From positions 4,464,001 to 4,528,000 of the forward strand of contig NZ_CP033073.1 of the NCBI RefSeq assembly GCF_003675325.1: DNA of 64,000 nucleotides, read 5' to 3'. The stretch is from Streptomyces dangxiongensis. Its GTDB lineage: Bacteria; Actinomycetota; Actinomycetes; Streptomycetales; Streptomycetaceae. Position numbers and translations under genes: made by a program. This document shows, in pieces, positions 44,660-53,738 of this stretch (position 1 is its first letter; every line of letters starts with the position of its first letter). The notes below the pieces were generated by a model, which worked only from the letters and a program-made list of their open reading frames with translations, was not told the DNA's origin and did not search any database.

Positions 44660-44702
44660 GCCCGGCCTGCCCCTGAGGTTCCCCCGCGGGGGCGGGCCGG
44701 GC
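44660..44702. other. Strong inverted repeat in the leader of the anti-sigma-like gene
   Basis: GCCCGGCCTGCCCC (44660–44673) pairs with GGGGCGGGCCGGGC (44689–44702) at 13 of 14 positions. It lies in the divergent region between the XRE gene and the ATPase-domain gene. It could be an attenuator in the rightward transcript. Confidence 0.45.
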
Positions 44703-44752
44703 GCCGAGACGACACGAAGGCTCCACCCCAATGACGAGTCTGAGAAAAACAG

Positions 44753-45178
44753 TTGAGGGTCCTCTCCGTCGGTCACCCCACGTACAGCCAGACCTTCCCG
44801 TGCGAGCCGTCCACGGCTGAGCTCGGCCGTCGACTCGTCCGAGGCGTCCTCGGCGTGTGGCACCTCGACGGCCTCGCCGACCGTGCCGCGCTGATCATTA
44901 CGGAGCTGATCGCGAACGCCTCCAGGCACACTCCGTGTCCCGAGATCCGCCTCACGGTTGGGCGGCCGAGCGCGACACGACTGCGTGTCGGGGTCGTGGA
45001 CCGGGAACCATCGCGTCTGCCCATACTCAGCCAGGCGGCTGACGACGACGAGTCGGGGCGCGGGCTGCTCCTCGTCGATGCCGTCGCCGACCGGTGGGGC
45101 TACGACCTGCACGGCTCGGGCAGACGCTCTTGGGGCAAAGAGGTCTGGGCGGAACTCCGTACCGAGGGCGGCAAGTGA
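44753..45178 (+). CDS. HATPase domain protein, anti-sigma-factor-like (SpoIIAB/RsbW type)
   Basis: 141 residues. The GHKL ATPase boxes are present: IITELIANASRHTPCP (N box with Glu and Asn), GVVDREPSRLP (G1 region) and DDDESGRGLLLVDAVADRWGYD (G2 region). These small kinases are abundant in Streptomyces and regulate sigma factors or other partners. No ATG fits; TTG 44753 is the first start after an in-frame stop. The last codon overlaps the next gene (GTGA at 45175). Confidence 0.83.
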   Translation: MRVLSVGHPTYSQTFPCEPSTAELGRRLVRGVLGVWHLDGLADRAALIITELIANASRHTPCPEIRLTVGRPSATRLRVGVVDREPSRLPILSQAADDDESGRGLLLVDAVADRWGYDLHGSGRRSWGKEVWAELRTEGGK

Positions 45179-45387
45179 GCATCCCCGCCACGGCACCCTC
45201 GCCCCTTCCGGACCTCGCCCGACTCCGGCCCCGCCAGCAGATGGCCATGGACTGCGCCCTCTGCGCCCGGCCGCTGGGAGCGAGCGGTCGACGACTGGGC
45301 GATCTACGCCACCGGGGCCTGCCGTTCCAGCTCTGGGCCTGCGCTCCCAACTGCCAGGCCACCAGATCGACTATCCCGACCAGCTGA
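45175..45387 (+). CDS. Small two-CxxC zinc-finger-like protein
   Basis: 70 residues starting at GTG 45175, coupled to the HATPase gene. MDCALCARPLG and WACAPNCQATR provide four cysteines spaced like a small zinc finger. The first 20 residues are Pro/Ala-rich. I recognise no family. Genes of this size often accompany anti-sigma-like ATPases in Streptomyces. Confidence 0.6.
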   Translation: MSIPATAPSPLPDLARLRPRQQMAMDCALCARPLGASGRRLGDLRHRGLPFQLWACAPNCQATRSTIPTS

Positions 45388-45405
45388 GAAAGGGGACCTC
45401 CTTCC

Positions 45406-45594
45406 ATGGAGTGGCCGTGGATCACCGGTGATTGCTGGCTCGGCTGCGGGCGTACGGGAGTCCTGGTGATCTGGCTCGGCCCGGTGCAGTGGGACGGGCA
45501 GCACGCCCCTTTCTATGCGTGCGAGCCGTGCCTCGATCGCCTCAAGGCACAGGCGCTCGCCTACTTCATGGAGCGGCGACCGGCATCCGCTTGA
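45406..45594 (+). CDS. Small cysteine-containing hypothetical protein
   Basis: 62 residues: ITGDCWLGCGRTGVLVIWLGPVQW, then YACEPCLDRLKAQALAYFMERR. The CxxxC and CxxC pairs again suggest a zinc site. It follows the previous small gene by 18 bases on the same strand and probably belongs to the same transcript. The function is unknown. Confidence 0.6.
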   Translation: MEWPWITGDCWLGCGRTGVLVIWLGPVQWDGQHAPFYACEPCLDRLKAQALAYFMERRPASA

Positions 45595-45784
45595 TCAGTC
45601 TCCCGGCACACGACTTCCCGGCGTGAGAGAGGCAGCCCGCGAGGACTTCCTACGCGGAGCACGTCCCCTCGCGCCGGGCGGCCAGGAGCCGTCGGGGGGA
45701 GCAGCCGTCTGGCAGCGCTCCCGTGGCGGCACCTGGTGGGCGCTCCAGCCCAGTAACACCACAACGATTACGAGGAGTTGCAGC

Positions 45785-45964
45785 ATGACGCGCAGCACCG
45801 TAGTTCCCAGCCGCACCGAAGTACGCCCGCAGATCCCGGGGGCGTCGGACGGCTTCGACCTGGACGTCTCCCTCGTCGAGATCGCCGATCCGGCTGGCCT
45901 GGTCAACCTGACCGACGACAACTGCGGGTCCACCTGCGGCGCCTGCACCACCAACGTCGCCTGA
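45785..45964 (+). CDS. FxLD-family class I lanthipeptide precursor
   Basis: 59 residues. The leader carries the FxLD box (GFDLDVSLVE, residues 23–32), which the dehydratase and cyclase recognise. The core LTDDNCGSTCGACTTNVA has Cys47, Cys51 and Cys54 as ring thiols and Ser49, Thr50, Thr55, Thr56 and Thr43 as candidates for dehydration. Asp44 and Asp45 are possible targets of the isoaspartyl-type methyltransferase in the cluster. GAGGAG stands seven bases before ATG 45785. There is no GG or other clear cleavage motif, so the leader/core border is unsure. A strong hairpin follows the gene. Confidence 0.93.
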   Translation: MTRSTVVPSRTEVRPQIPGASDGFDLDVSLVEIADPAGLVNLTDDNCGSTCGACTTNVA

Positions 45965-45987
45965 CCCGGACTCCAGATCACCCAGAG

Positions 45988-46021
45988 CTGGTGCCGCCGC
46001 GTCTCCGCGCGGCGGCACCAG
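45988..46021 (+). terminator. Hairpin between precursor and dehydratase genes
   Basis: Arms CTGGTGCCGCCGCG (45988–46001) and CGCGGCGGCACCAG (46008–46021) pair perfectly over 14 bp around a 6-base loop. In RiPP clusters such a site after the precursor gene lets the short precursor mRNA exceed the enzyme mRNA. Confidence 0.8.
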
Positions 46022-46052
46022 CCGCCCGCCCCCTCACCTACGGAGGTACTTG

Positions 46053-49000
46053 GTGGTTGCTCCGCCTGCAGCGTTCCGCACCGGTTCCACTGTTCTCGTG
46101 CGCGCCGTGGCCCGGCCCTCGCTGCCGATTCCTCCATGCCCTGACCTCGATGACCGCTCGCCCAGTGGTTCGTCTGCCCGTGTGTCGTGGCTACGCGCGG
46201 TCTGGGCGGACAAGGACATCACCGAGGCCCTTCAGCACTCCAGCCCGGTCCTGGCCGCGCAGGTACGGGCCCTGTGCACGGCCGAGCACCCAGCCCTCCG
46301 GGATGTGCAGCGCGCGGCGCTGTCCGTGGCCCGCTACCTGCTGCGGGCCCAGCACCGGGCGACACCCTTCGGCCTGTTCGCCGGCGTGGCCACCGCGGCG
46401 TTCGGCCCGCAGGCGCGGGCCGACTGGGGCGAGGAGCACGTGGCCGTCGGCCGGGCAGGGGCGGAGTGGTTGGCGGCCCTGGTCGCACGGCTGGAGTCAT
46501 GCCCGGACCTCCTCGAACGGCTGCCCGTCGTCATCAACAACACCGTGACGTACCGGGGAGACCGGCTCATCGTGCCGTTCCAGCCCGACGTTAAGGACGA
46601 CCGGACTCGCGCGGTCGAAGCGTCTTTGGCCCTGACTGGACCGGTGCGCGCAGTCCTGGCCGCGACCCGGGCGCCGATTCGGTTCGGCACCCTCGCGGAC
46701 AAGCTCCAGGCGGAGTTCCCCGAGGCCGGTCCCGAGAAGGCGCGTCAACTGCTGGCGGAGCTGATCCGGCGGCGGGTACTGATCACGGGCCTGCACGCTC
46801 CGAGCACCGAGACCGATGCCCTCGGGTATCTGGTGGGCCAACTCGACGCGATCGACGCCGGCAGCCTCGCCCCGGTCGCCGAGACCGTACGCGAACTCCA
46901 CGCCATCCGGGCGGGCCTGGAGGAGTGCGCCACGTACGGCGGCCGGGACAGCGTCGCGGCGCGGATGCGAGACCTCATCCCTGGCCTGCGTCGCCACCCC
47001 GTCGCGCTCGACCTCCGCCTGGATGCGCGGATCGTTCTGCCGGAAGCGGTCGCCCGAGAGATCGAGCGCGCCGCTCTCGTCCTGACCCGATTGAGCATCC
47101 GCCCGTACGGGACCGCCGCGTGGAACGACTACCACCAGCGGTTCTACGAGCGCTACGGCATCGGCACGATGGTGCCGCTCGCAGAGGTCGTCGCGGACAG
47201 CGGCACCGGCTATCCCGACGGCTACCCAGGCGCTCCGGCCGACGCACGCAGACCCCGCGTCTCCGCTCGGGATGACGCCCTCGTACGACTGGCTCAGGCC
47301 GCCGCGCTCGACGGCCGTGACGAAGTGATCCTCACGGACGAACAGATTGAGGCGCTGGACGTGGGTCCCGACGAGCCTCGGCTGCCCCCGCACTTGGAGA
47401 TCGGGGTGCGGGTGCACGCGGTCAACCTGGAGGAGTTGCAGCGTGGGCGGTTCCGGCTGGAGGCCGTGAGCGTGTCCCGTGGCGCCGGTGTCTCCACGGG
47501 CCGGTTCCTCAGCGTGCTGGCCCCCGCCGACCGGGATGCCCCGGTCGCAGAGCTTGCCGACCTCCCGGCCGCAGATGGCAACACCGTGCCCGCGCAGCTC
47601 TCTTTCCCGCCTCTGCTCCCCGAGAGCGCCCACGTCACTCGCGCCCCACAGGTCCTGCCCACTGTGATCAGCCTTCAGGAGCACCGCGTCCCGCAGGACA
47701 CCGTCCTCACCCCGGAGGACTTGGCTGTGGGGTGCGACGGCCGCCGCATGTACCTCGCCGTCCCTGAGCGAGGCCAGCGCGTGGAGGTCGTTGGAATGCA
47801 CGCGCTGAACCTGCGCACCCACACCCCGCCGCTGGTGCGGTTCCTCACCGAACTGTCCCGCGCCCAGTGCGCGCAGGTCACCGTCTTCGACTGGGGCGCC
47901 GCCGCGGCGATGCCGTTTCTTCCACGTCTGCGGTACGGGCGGACAGTACTGGCACCGGCACGCTGGAGGCTGGAAGCGTCCGAACTGCCCGGCCATGCCC
48001 GCCCTCGGACCGAGTGGGACGCCGTGCTCGGCGACTGGCGTGCCCGGCGGAGGCTGCCGCGCCGCGTCCATCTCGTTGAGGACGATCGACGTCTCTTCCT
48101 TGACCTCGACGAGGCCGGCCACCGTGCTCTCCTGCGCAGACACCTCGACCATTCGCGCCTGGCCGTGCTAGTCGAGGCCCCGGAACCAGAGGCGTACGGC
48201 TGGTGCGGCGGGCGAGCCCACGAGGTCGTAGTTCCGCTCAAGGCAACCCGACCGCCGACGTGGCCGCCACTGTCCGCCCCCAGCCGGGCCCGTGCCCTGT
48301 CAGCGGACCAGATACAGACACCTGCCTCTTCCTCAGTTCTTCTGGCCGCCCTGTACGGCGACCCCCGCCGCCAAGACATGCTGCTCTCACAGCACTTGCC
48401 CGGCCTCCTCGAACAACTCGGCAACCCGCCGTGGTGGTTCATCCGCTTCCGCGACCCGGACCAGCACCTCCGTGTACGCATCGCCCTCCCCGACCCGGAA
48501 GCCTTCGCCGACACGGCCCGAACGGTGAGTGCCTGGGCCGATGAGCTGCGGTGCGTCGGCTTACTGGCCGATCTCCGCTACCCCACCTCTTACCGCGAGA
48601 TGGGCCGCTGGGGCTCCGGCACCGCATGGGAGGCGGCCGAGGAGGTCTTCCGGGCCGACTCGCGCAGCATCCTGGCCCAACTCACGCAGCCACAACGTCC
48701 CGGACAGCGCACGCTGGTAGCGGCCCACACGGTCGCCATTACCTCCGCGTTCCTCGGCAGCACCGCAGCCGGGATGCGGTGGCTGATCGACCACATCCCT
48801 CCGACAGCCCCCGCTCCCGTTCCACGCCCGCAATTCACCGACGCCGCACGGCTCGCCGACCCGAGCGACGACTGGGTGACGCTGCGCTCTGTCCCGGGCG
48901 GGGACGCCATCGTGTCGGCATGGGCTGACCGGGATACGACGCTCGCCGCGTACCGGCCGCACCTGCCCGGCCCGGACACCCAGGGCATCGCCGTCGACGA

Positions 49001-49136
49001 CGTCCTGACCTCCCTGCTGCACGTCCATTTCGTGCGCCACGTCGCCGTGAACTTTCCGGAGGAGGAGGTGTGCCTCTACCTGGCGCGTGCCGCCGCCCTG
49101 GCTTGGACCGCCCGCACCAGGGGGAGGGCTTCGTGA
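46053..49136 (+). CDS. Class I lanthipeptide dehydratase LanB
   Basis: 1027 residues, full length. The N-terminal glutamylation domain is recognised by LSVARYLLRAQHRATPFGLFAGVATAAFG (the RxTPFGLFAG signature near residue 100) and continues to about 700. The C-terminal elimination domain (SpaB_C type) has LYGDPRRQDMLLSQHLP and WWFIRFRDPDQHLRVRIALPD. LanB uses glutamyl-tRNA to glutamylate Ser/Thr of the precursor and then eliminates glutamate to give Dha/Dhb. GTG 46053 is chosen for the GGAGG six bases upstream. The gene overlaps lanC by four bases. Confidence 0.92.
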   Translation: MVAPPAAFRTGSTVLVRAVARPSLPIPPCPDLDDRSPSGSSARVSWLRAVWADKDITEALQHSSPVLAAQVRALCTAEHPALRDVQRAALSVARYLLRAQHRATPFGLFAGVATAAFGPQARADWGEEHVAVGRAGAEWLAALVARLESCPDLLERLPVVINNTVTYRGDRLIVPFQPDVKDDRTRAVEASLALTGPVRAVLAATRAPIRFGTLADKLQAEFPEAGPEKARQLLAELIRRRVLITGLHAPSTETDALGYLVGQLDAIDAGSLAPVAETVRELHAIRAGLEECATYGGRDSVAARMRDLIPGLRRHPVALDLRLDARIVLPEAVAREIERAALVLTRLSIRPYGTAAWNDYHQRFYERYGIGTMVPLAEVVADSGTGYPDGYPGAPADARRPRVSARDDALVRLAQAAALDGRDEVILTDEQIEALDVGPDEPRLPPHLEIGVRVHAVNLEELQRGRFRLEAVSVSRGAGVSTGRFLSVLAPADRDAPVAELADLPAADGNTVPAQLSFPPLLPESAHVTRAPQVLPTVISLQEHRVPQDTVLTPEDLAVGCDGRRMYLAVPERGQRVEVVGMHALNLRTHTPPLVRFLTELSRAQCAQVTVFDWGAAAAMPFLPRLRYGRTVLAPARWRLEASELPGHARPRTEWDAVLGDWRARRRLPRRVHLVEDDRRLFLDLDEAGHRALLRRHLDHSRLAVLVEAPEPEAYGWCGGRAHEVVVPLKATRPPTWPPLSAPSRARALSADQIQTPASSSVLLAALYGDPRRQDMLLSQHLPGLLEQLGNPPWWFIRFRDPDQHLRVRIALPDPEAFADTARTVSAWADELRCVGLLADLRYPTSYREMGRWGSGTAWEAAEEVFRADSRSILAQLTQPQRPGQRTLVAAHTVAITSAFLGSTAAGMRWLIDHIPPTAPAPVPRPQFTDAARLADPSDDWVTLRSVPGGDAIVSAWADRDTTLAAYRPHLPGPDTQGIAVDDVLTSLLHVHFVRHVAVNFPEEEVCLYLARAAALAWTARTRGRAS

Positions 49137-50407
49137 CCGCCCGCCCCGCGCTCGGCCTGGTCGACGCCATCGCCGACCGGCTCGCCGATCCCGACACCGT
49201 GCCCCTCGGCTCCAGGACGCTGTCCTCGGACCGGCAGCACCTTGCTTACGGCCCGCCCGGAATCGCGCTCCTTCACATCGAGCGGGCCGCGAGCGGCCTC
49301 GGCCCGTGGCACCGCGCCCACGCCTGGCTCGCCGCCGCCTGTCGGCAGCCGCTCACCAGCGGCCCGGACAGCCACCCGTTCTACGGGGCGCCCGCCTTCG
49401 CCCACGCCCTGACCTGTGCCGCCGACCACCTTCCCGGCTCCTACCAGCGCGCCCTCAATGCGATGGACGGACAGATCGCCGTCAACGTCGGGCGCCGTCT
49501 CGATGCCGCGCACCGCCGCATCGACGCCGGACGCCTGCCGCAGCTCGCCGAGTTCGACGCCATCCGGGGCCTCACCGGATACGGCGCCTACCTACTGCGC
49601 CGAAACCCCGGCAGCTCCACGATGCGCGCCGTTCTCGACTACTGCGTGCGCCTCACCGAACCGATCACCCACCATGGCGAGACCCTGCCGGGCTGGTGGA
49701 CGGAGACCGGGCCCTCCGGCAGCCCGGACGACCGATTCCCCGGCGGACACGCCAACACCGGCATGGCGCACGGCATCGGCGGTGTGCTCGCGCTCTTGGC
49801 CCTCGCCGCTCGGAACGGCTCCGTGACCGACGGGCACCACGCGGCACTGCACACCATCCTGACCTGGCTGGACCGCTGGAAGCAGAGAGCTGACGGCGGA
49901 CCGGTCTGGCCGTACTGGGCCACTCAGGACGAGCTGCGCAGAGGGCGTCTCGCCCCGTCAGCGCCCCGGCGACCGTCCTGGTGCTACGGCACCGCCGGCC
50001 TCGCCCGCGCCCAGCAACTTGCCGCGCTCGCCCTCGGCGATACCAGCCGCCAGATCGACTCGGAGAACGCGCTCGTGGCCGCCCTCACCGACCCCGAGCA
50101 GGTGAAGGCCACGACGGACAACGGCCTCTGCCACGGGTTCGCCGGCCTCGCCCACGCCGCCGCACGTACGGCAGACGACGCCCACCCCTCGACCGCGGGG
50201 AAACTCCGCGCCGCGATCCCGGCCCTCCTGGCTGCAGTCACCCCACCGGACACCGACCCCGAACTCACGGCCACAGCGCTCATCCAGGACCAGGAAGGCG
50301 GCCCCGGCCTCCTCGACGGCGCCGCCGGCATAGCCCTGGCCCTCCTTGCGCCCAGCACCGCCGCACCACCCCGGTCCGCCTGGGACGCATGCCTCCTCAT
50401 CGCTTGA
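49133..50407 (+). CDS. Lanthionine synthetase LanC
   Basis: 424 residues. Zinc ligands of the LanC fold are present: Cys284 (SWCYGTAG), Cys333 and His334 (LCHGFAG). GTGMAHGIGGVLALLALA and GPGLLDGAAGIALALLA are the glycine-rich inner helices of the double toroid. The enzyme adds cysteine thiols to dehydrated residues to form lanthionine rings. GTG 49133 overlaps the lanB stop, giving translational coupling. The length is normal. Confidence 0.92.
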   Translation: MTARPALGLVDAIADRLADPDTVPLGSRTLSSDRQHLAYGPPGIALLHIERAASGLGPWHRAHAWLAAACRQPLTSGPDSHPFYGAPAFAHALTCAADHLPGSYQRALNAMDGQIAVNVGRRLDAAHRRIDAGRLPQLAEFDAIRGLTGYGAYLLRRNPGSSTMRAVLDYCVRLTEPITHHGETLPGWWTETGPSGSPDDRFPGGHANTGMAHGIGGVLALLALAARNGSVTDGHHAALHTILTWLDRWKQRADGGPVWPYWATQDELRRGRLAPSAPRRPSWCYGTAGLARAQQLAALALGDTSRQIDSENALVAALTDPEQVKATTDNGLCHGFAGLAHAAARTADDAHPSTAGKLRAAIPALLAAVTPPDTDPELTATALIQDQEGGPGLLDGAAGIALALLAPSTAAPPRSAWDACLLIA

Positions 50408-50428
50408 TCCACCGACCGAAGGACCCTT

Positions 50429-52510
50429 ATGCCTCCCGACCGCTGGCAGCAGCACAACATCACCTTCGTCGACCGCGAGATGGCACGGCGCACCATCGCC
50501 GAACGCCTCGGTCCCGCCCTGATCGAGGCCGAGGCCGACGGGCAGCTCACCGGCTGGTGGTTCATGAACAAGCAGCCCTGGCCGCTGCGTTACCTTGCCG
50601 ACAAGCCCTCATCAGCCATCGAGTCGCTCCTGAGCGATCTCATCGGCGACGGCGTGGCCACGTTGTGCCTGCCCTGCGTCTACGAGCCCGAGACCGACGC
50701 ATTCGGTGGGCCCGAGGCCATGGAGGCGGCCCACGAACTCTTCCACAGCGACTCCCGCCACCTGCTCACCTACCAGCCGAGCCCGATGCACTTGGGACGC
50801 CGGGAGACTGCGGTCCTGCTCGCGAGCGCCATGATGCGCGGCGCCGGACTCGACTGGTTCGAACAGGGCGACGTATGGGCGAAGGTCGCAGCTCTTCGAC
50901 CGGTCACCAATCCACCACACCTTGAACGAGCCGCCGAACTGATCTCGCCCATGCAGAAGTTGATGACCGCGGATGCCCTCAGCCTCTGCCGCCGGAACGG
51001 TCCACTGCACAGGTATGACGAGTGGGTCACCGCCTTCGTACGGGCCGGAGCCACGCTCGCCGACCTCGCAGCCCGCGGCGCCCTCACCCGCGGCCTGCGC
51101 GCCGTCATCGCCCACCACGTGATCTTCCACGCCAACCGCGCCGGTCTCCTCCGGCACGACCAGAGCGCCCTGTCCCACATCGCACGAGAGGTAGTCATGG
51201 GAACGAGTGACCACACCGAGTCGCCCACCGAGGCAACGGCCGACATCGATAGCGTCAGCGCGGTGAACACCGACACGACCACCACCCCCACGGCGGACGC
51301 TGAGCGTCTCCGCAACGCCCTGGTCGACCAGCTCCGTACGGACGGACACGCCCGCACGCCCGCCGTCGAGACCGCGTTGCGGACCGTGCCCCGACATGTG
51401 TTCGTGCCCGACGCGTCACTCGAAGACGCCTACGCCAACGCACCCGTGCACATCAAGTACGACACCGACGGCACCTCCATCTCCTGCGCCTCCCAGCCAG
51501 GCGTCGTCGCCCTCATGCTGGACCAGCTCGAAGCTCAGCCCGGCGAGCGCATCCTCGAACTCGGCGCCGGCACCGGCTACAACGCCGGTCTCCTCGCCCA
51601 CCTGGTCGGCGAGAGCGGACACGTGACCACCCTCGACGTCGACGACGACCTCGTGGAGGGTGCCCGCGTGCACCTTGCCGCCGCCGGGATCACCAACGTC
51701 GAGGCCGTGACCCGCGACGGGGCACTCGGCTACGCCGAAGCAGCGCCGTACGACCGGATCATCGCCACTGTCGGCGCGCACGGCGTAGCGCACGCCTGGC
51801 TGCAGCAGCTCGCACCCGGCGGTCGGCTCCTCGTCCCCCAGCGCCTCAAGGGCACAGTCTCCCGCTCCATCGCCTACGAGCAGCGCGACGGCCGGTGGGT
51901 GTCCCTCGGCAGCGAGATGAACACCTTCATGCCGCTTCGGCGGGGCATCGCCGACGACGACCGCCGAGTGATCCCTCTCAGCACGGACGGCGCCGTACGA
52001 CTCCAGGCCCCCGCCGGGCTCAACATCGACGCCGACGCCCTCGCAGGTGTACTTGACCAGCCGCACACCGAGGAGTGGACCGGTATGACGGTCCGTGCCA
52101 TGGAGTCACCGGAGTGGATGGAACTGTTCGTCACCTGCTCCCTGCCCTCTGGTCTGATCCGGATGCTGTTTCCCCAGAGCGCCAAGGGCACTCTGCTCAC
52201 CGAGGACCCCTACCCCTCGTCGACCGCGGTCGTCGACAAGGGTGCCGTCACCTACCTTGCCCGGCGCCTGTCGAAGGAGAAGACTCACGACGGCGACAGG
52301 CTCTGGGAGTTCGGCGTCATCGGCCACGGCCCCGGCAGTGACGAACTGGTCGCGAGGGTCGCCGACGCCATCCGCACCTGGGATCGCGACTACCGCGACC
52401 GTGAGGCCACGTTCGAGATCCAGCCCCTTGACGCCCCCGAGATCGAGCAGCGCCCCGGTCTCTTCGCCCTCGATACCCCGCTGAACCGCATCGTCGTCGA
52501 CTGGCGATGA
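50429..52510 (+). CDS. FxLD-system methyltransferase: SpaB_C-like domain fused to an isoaspartyl-type methyltransferase
   Basis: 693 residues in two parts. Residues 1–235 are a second SpaB_C/thiopeptide-type domain (WQQHNITFVDREMARRTIAERL, GWWFMNKQPWPLRYLA). After a Ser/Thr-rich linker, residues 288–500 are a protein L-isoaspartate O-methyltransferase-like domain with SAM motif ILELGAGTGYNAGLLAHL and PYDRIIATVGAHGVAHAWLQQL; about 190 further residues follow. In related class I clusters (for example OlvS_A) such enzymes methylate an Asp of the cyclised peptide, which rearranges to isoAsp. The likely target here is Asp44 or Asp45. It starts 21 bases after lanC. Confidence 0.9.
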   Translation: MPPDRWQQHNITFVDREMARRTIAERLGPALIEAEADGQLTGWWFMNKQPWPLRYLADKPSSAIESLLSDLIGDGVATLCLPCVYEPETDAFGGPEAMEAAHELFHSDSRHLLTYQPSPMHLGRRETAVLLASAMMRGAGLDWFEQGDVWAKVAALRPVTNPPHLERAAELISPMQKLMTADALSLCRRNGPLHRYDEWVTAFVRAGATLADLAARGALTRGLRAVIAHHVIFHANRAGLLRHDQSALSHIAREVVMGTSDHTESPTEATADIDSVSAVNTDTTTTPTADAERLRNALVDQLRTDGHARTPAVETALRTVPRHVFVPDASLEDAYANAPVHIKYDTDGTSISCASQPGVVALMLDQLEAQPGERILELGAGTGYNAGLLAHLVGESGHVTTLDVDDDLVEGARVHLAAAGITNVEAVTRDGALGYAEAAPYDRIIATVGAHGVAHAWLQQLAPGGRLLVPQRLKGTVSRSIAYEQRDGRWVSLGSEMNTFMPLRRGIADDDRRVIPLSTDGAVRLQAPAGLNIDADALAGVLDQPHTEEWTGMTVRAMESPEWMELFVTCSLPSGLIRMLFPQSAKGTLLTEDPYPSSTAVVDKGAVTYLARRLSKEKTHDGDRLWEFGVIGHGPGSDELVARVADAIRTWDRDYRDREATFEIQPLDAPEIEQRPGLFALDTPLNRIVVDWR

Positions 52511-52598
52511 CGCCCCACCCCTAGCGGACGGTGCCCGTCGGCACACGACTGGCGGGCACCGCCGCCTCAGCAGTCCTCACTCTCGACCCGGGGGATCC

Positions 52599-53732
52599 AT
52601 GGACCCGCACGGCCTCACAGCCCAGCGCTTCCCGCTCGTCGCCCGATTCCGCCCCGCCTGCCTGCCCCTGCCTGAACGCGTACGCGCACTCGTCGACCTG
52701 GCCGACACCGCAGTGAAGAAGGCCGACCAGGGGCTCGCATCGGCCGTCTACAACCAGGCCGCGCTCATCGCCTCCGACCTCGACCTCCCCGACCTCGCCC
52801 GCGAGATGTGCCACCAGCACGCCGCCGCCTACCTCCACGCCTGCCCCCTGCCCGGCATGAGCGCGATCCGAGGACTGGAACCGGTCGTCAACCTCGCCCG
52901 CCTCCAGATCCGCGCTGGCCACGCCGATGAGGGGCGCCAGCGACTCCTCGACCTGTACAAGGCCGTCGAGACGGGCACAGCGGCACGGTTCGAGGGCGTC
53001 AACGTCCCTGCGGACCTCACAGCGACCGGCGAAGACCGCCAGGAAGTTCGCGCGTGGCTGTGGCGCGTCCTCCTCGCCGACGGCACGCGCACCCTCACCA
53101 CCGAGGGGCGATGGGCCGAGGCCCTGGCGCACATCGAAGCCCACCATGGCATCGGACAGCGGATGCTCGACGGTCGGCAGGTCGCCGTACTCACCGCCCT
53201 CGTTGCGAACGACACGGCAGGGGCGGCTGGTCTCCTCGCCGACACGATGCCCGGCGACCCGTGGGAGCAAGCCGTCACGGCATGCCTGACCGTCCTGTGC
53301 CGCAGCGACGCCGGGCAGCCGATCGACAGCCACCTGGCCGACCTGCTCACGACCTACTCCGGACGGAAGGCCGAACCCGGGATGACCGTCTTCGACACCC
53401 GCCTCGGACTTACCGTCCTCGACGCGATCGGTTCCGCCGAGGCGCTCGCCGCGCACTGCATCGTCGAGGACCTCCACCGCAGGACGACGGACGCCGAGGA
53501 CGGCTACGCGGCCCGCGAGAACTTGGCTCACCCTCGGTTCACCGAGATCGCCACGGACCGGCAAGTGCAGGACTGTCGCGCGCTGGCGAGCGCCTGCGCC
53601 CTCGGCACAGGGGTCCTCCCGGACGAACTGCGAGGAGAACTGACGTCGGCTCTGCGCGCCAGCGACAGCGTGATCCGGGAAAGCCTCACACGTTCCTCCG
53701 ATCCCGGACGAACGCAACCCCTGCGGGCCTGA
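52599..53732 (+). CDS. Accessory protein of the lanthipeptide cluster, helical repeat type
   Basis: 377 residues, all-helical by composition: LVDLADTAVKKADQGLASAVYNQAALIASDLDL, LVNLARLQIRAGHADEGRQRLLDLYKAVETG, TTEGRWAEALAHIEAHHGIGQRML. The pattern suggests TPR-like repeats without a DNA-binding domain. It is the last gene of the plus-strand cluster, 88 bases after the methyltransferase. Similar proteins often accompany Streptomyces RiPP operons; I know no tested function. Confidence 0.65.
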   Translation: MDPHGLTAQRFPLVARFRPACLPLPERVRALVDLADTAVKKADQGLASAVYNQAALIASDLDLPDLAREMCHQHAAAYLHACPLPGMSAIRGLEPVVNLARLQIRAGHADEGRQRLLDLYKAVETGTAARFEGVNVPADLTATGEDRQEVRAWLWRVLLADGTRTLTTEGRWAEALAHIEAHHGIGQRMLDGRQVAVLTALVANDTAGAAGLLADTMPGDPWEQAVTACLTVLCRSDAGQPIDSHLADLLTTYSGRKAEPGMTVFDTRLGLTVLDAIGSAEALAAHCIVEDLHRRTTDAEDGYAARENLAHPRFTEIATDRQVQDCRALASACALGTGVLPDELRGELTSALRASDSVIRESLTRSSDPGRTQPLRA

Positions 53733-53738
53733 CAGTGC

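Noticed and set aside
46497..48152. 551-codon minus-strand frame opposite the dehydratase
   Set aside because: Antisense of lanB; no motifs or start signal.
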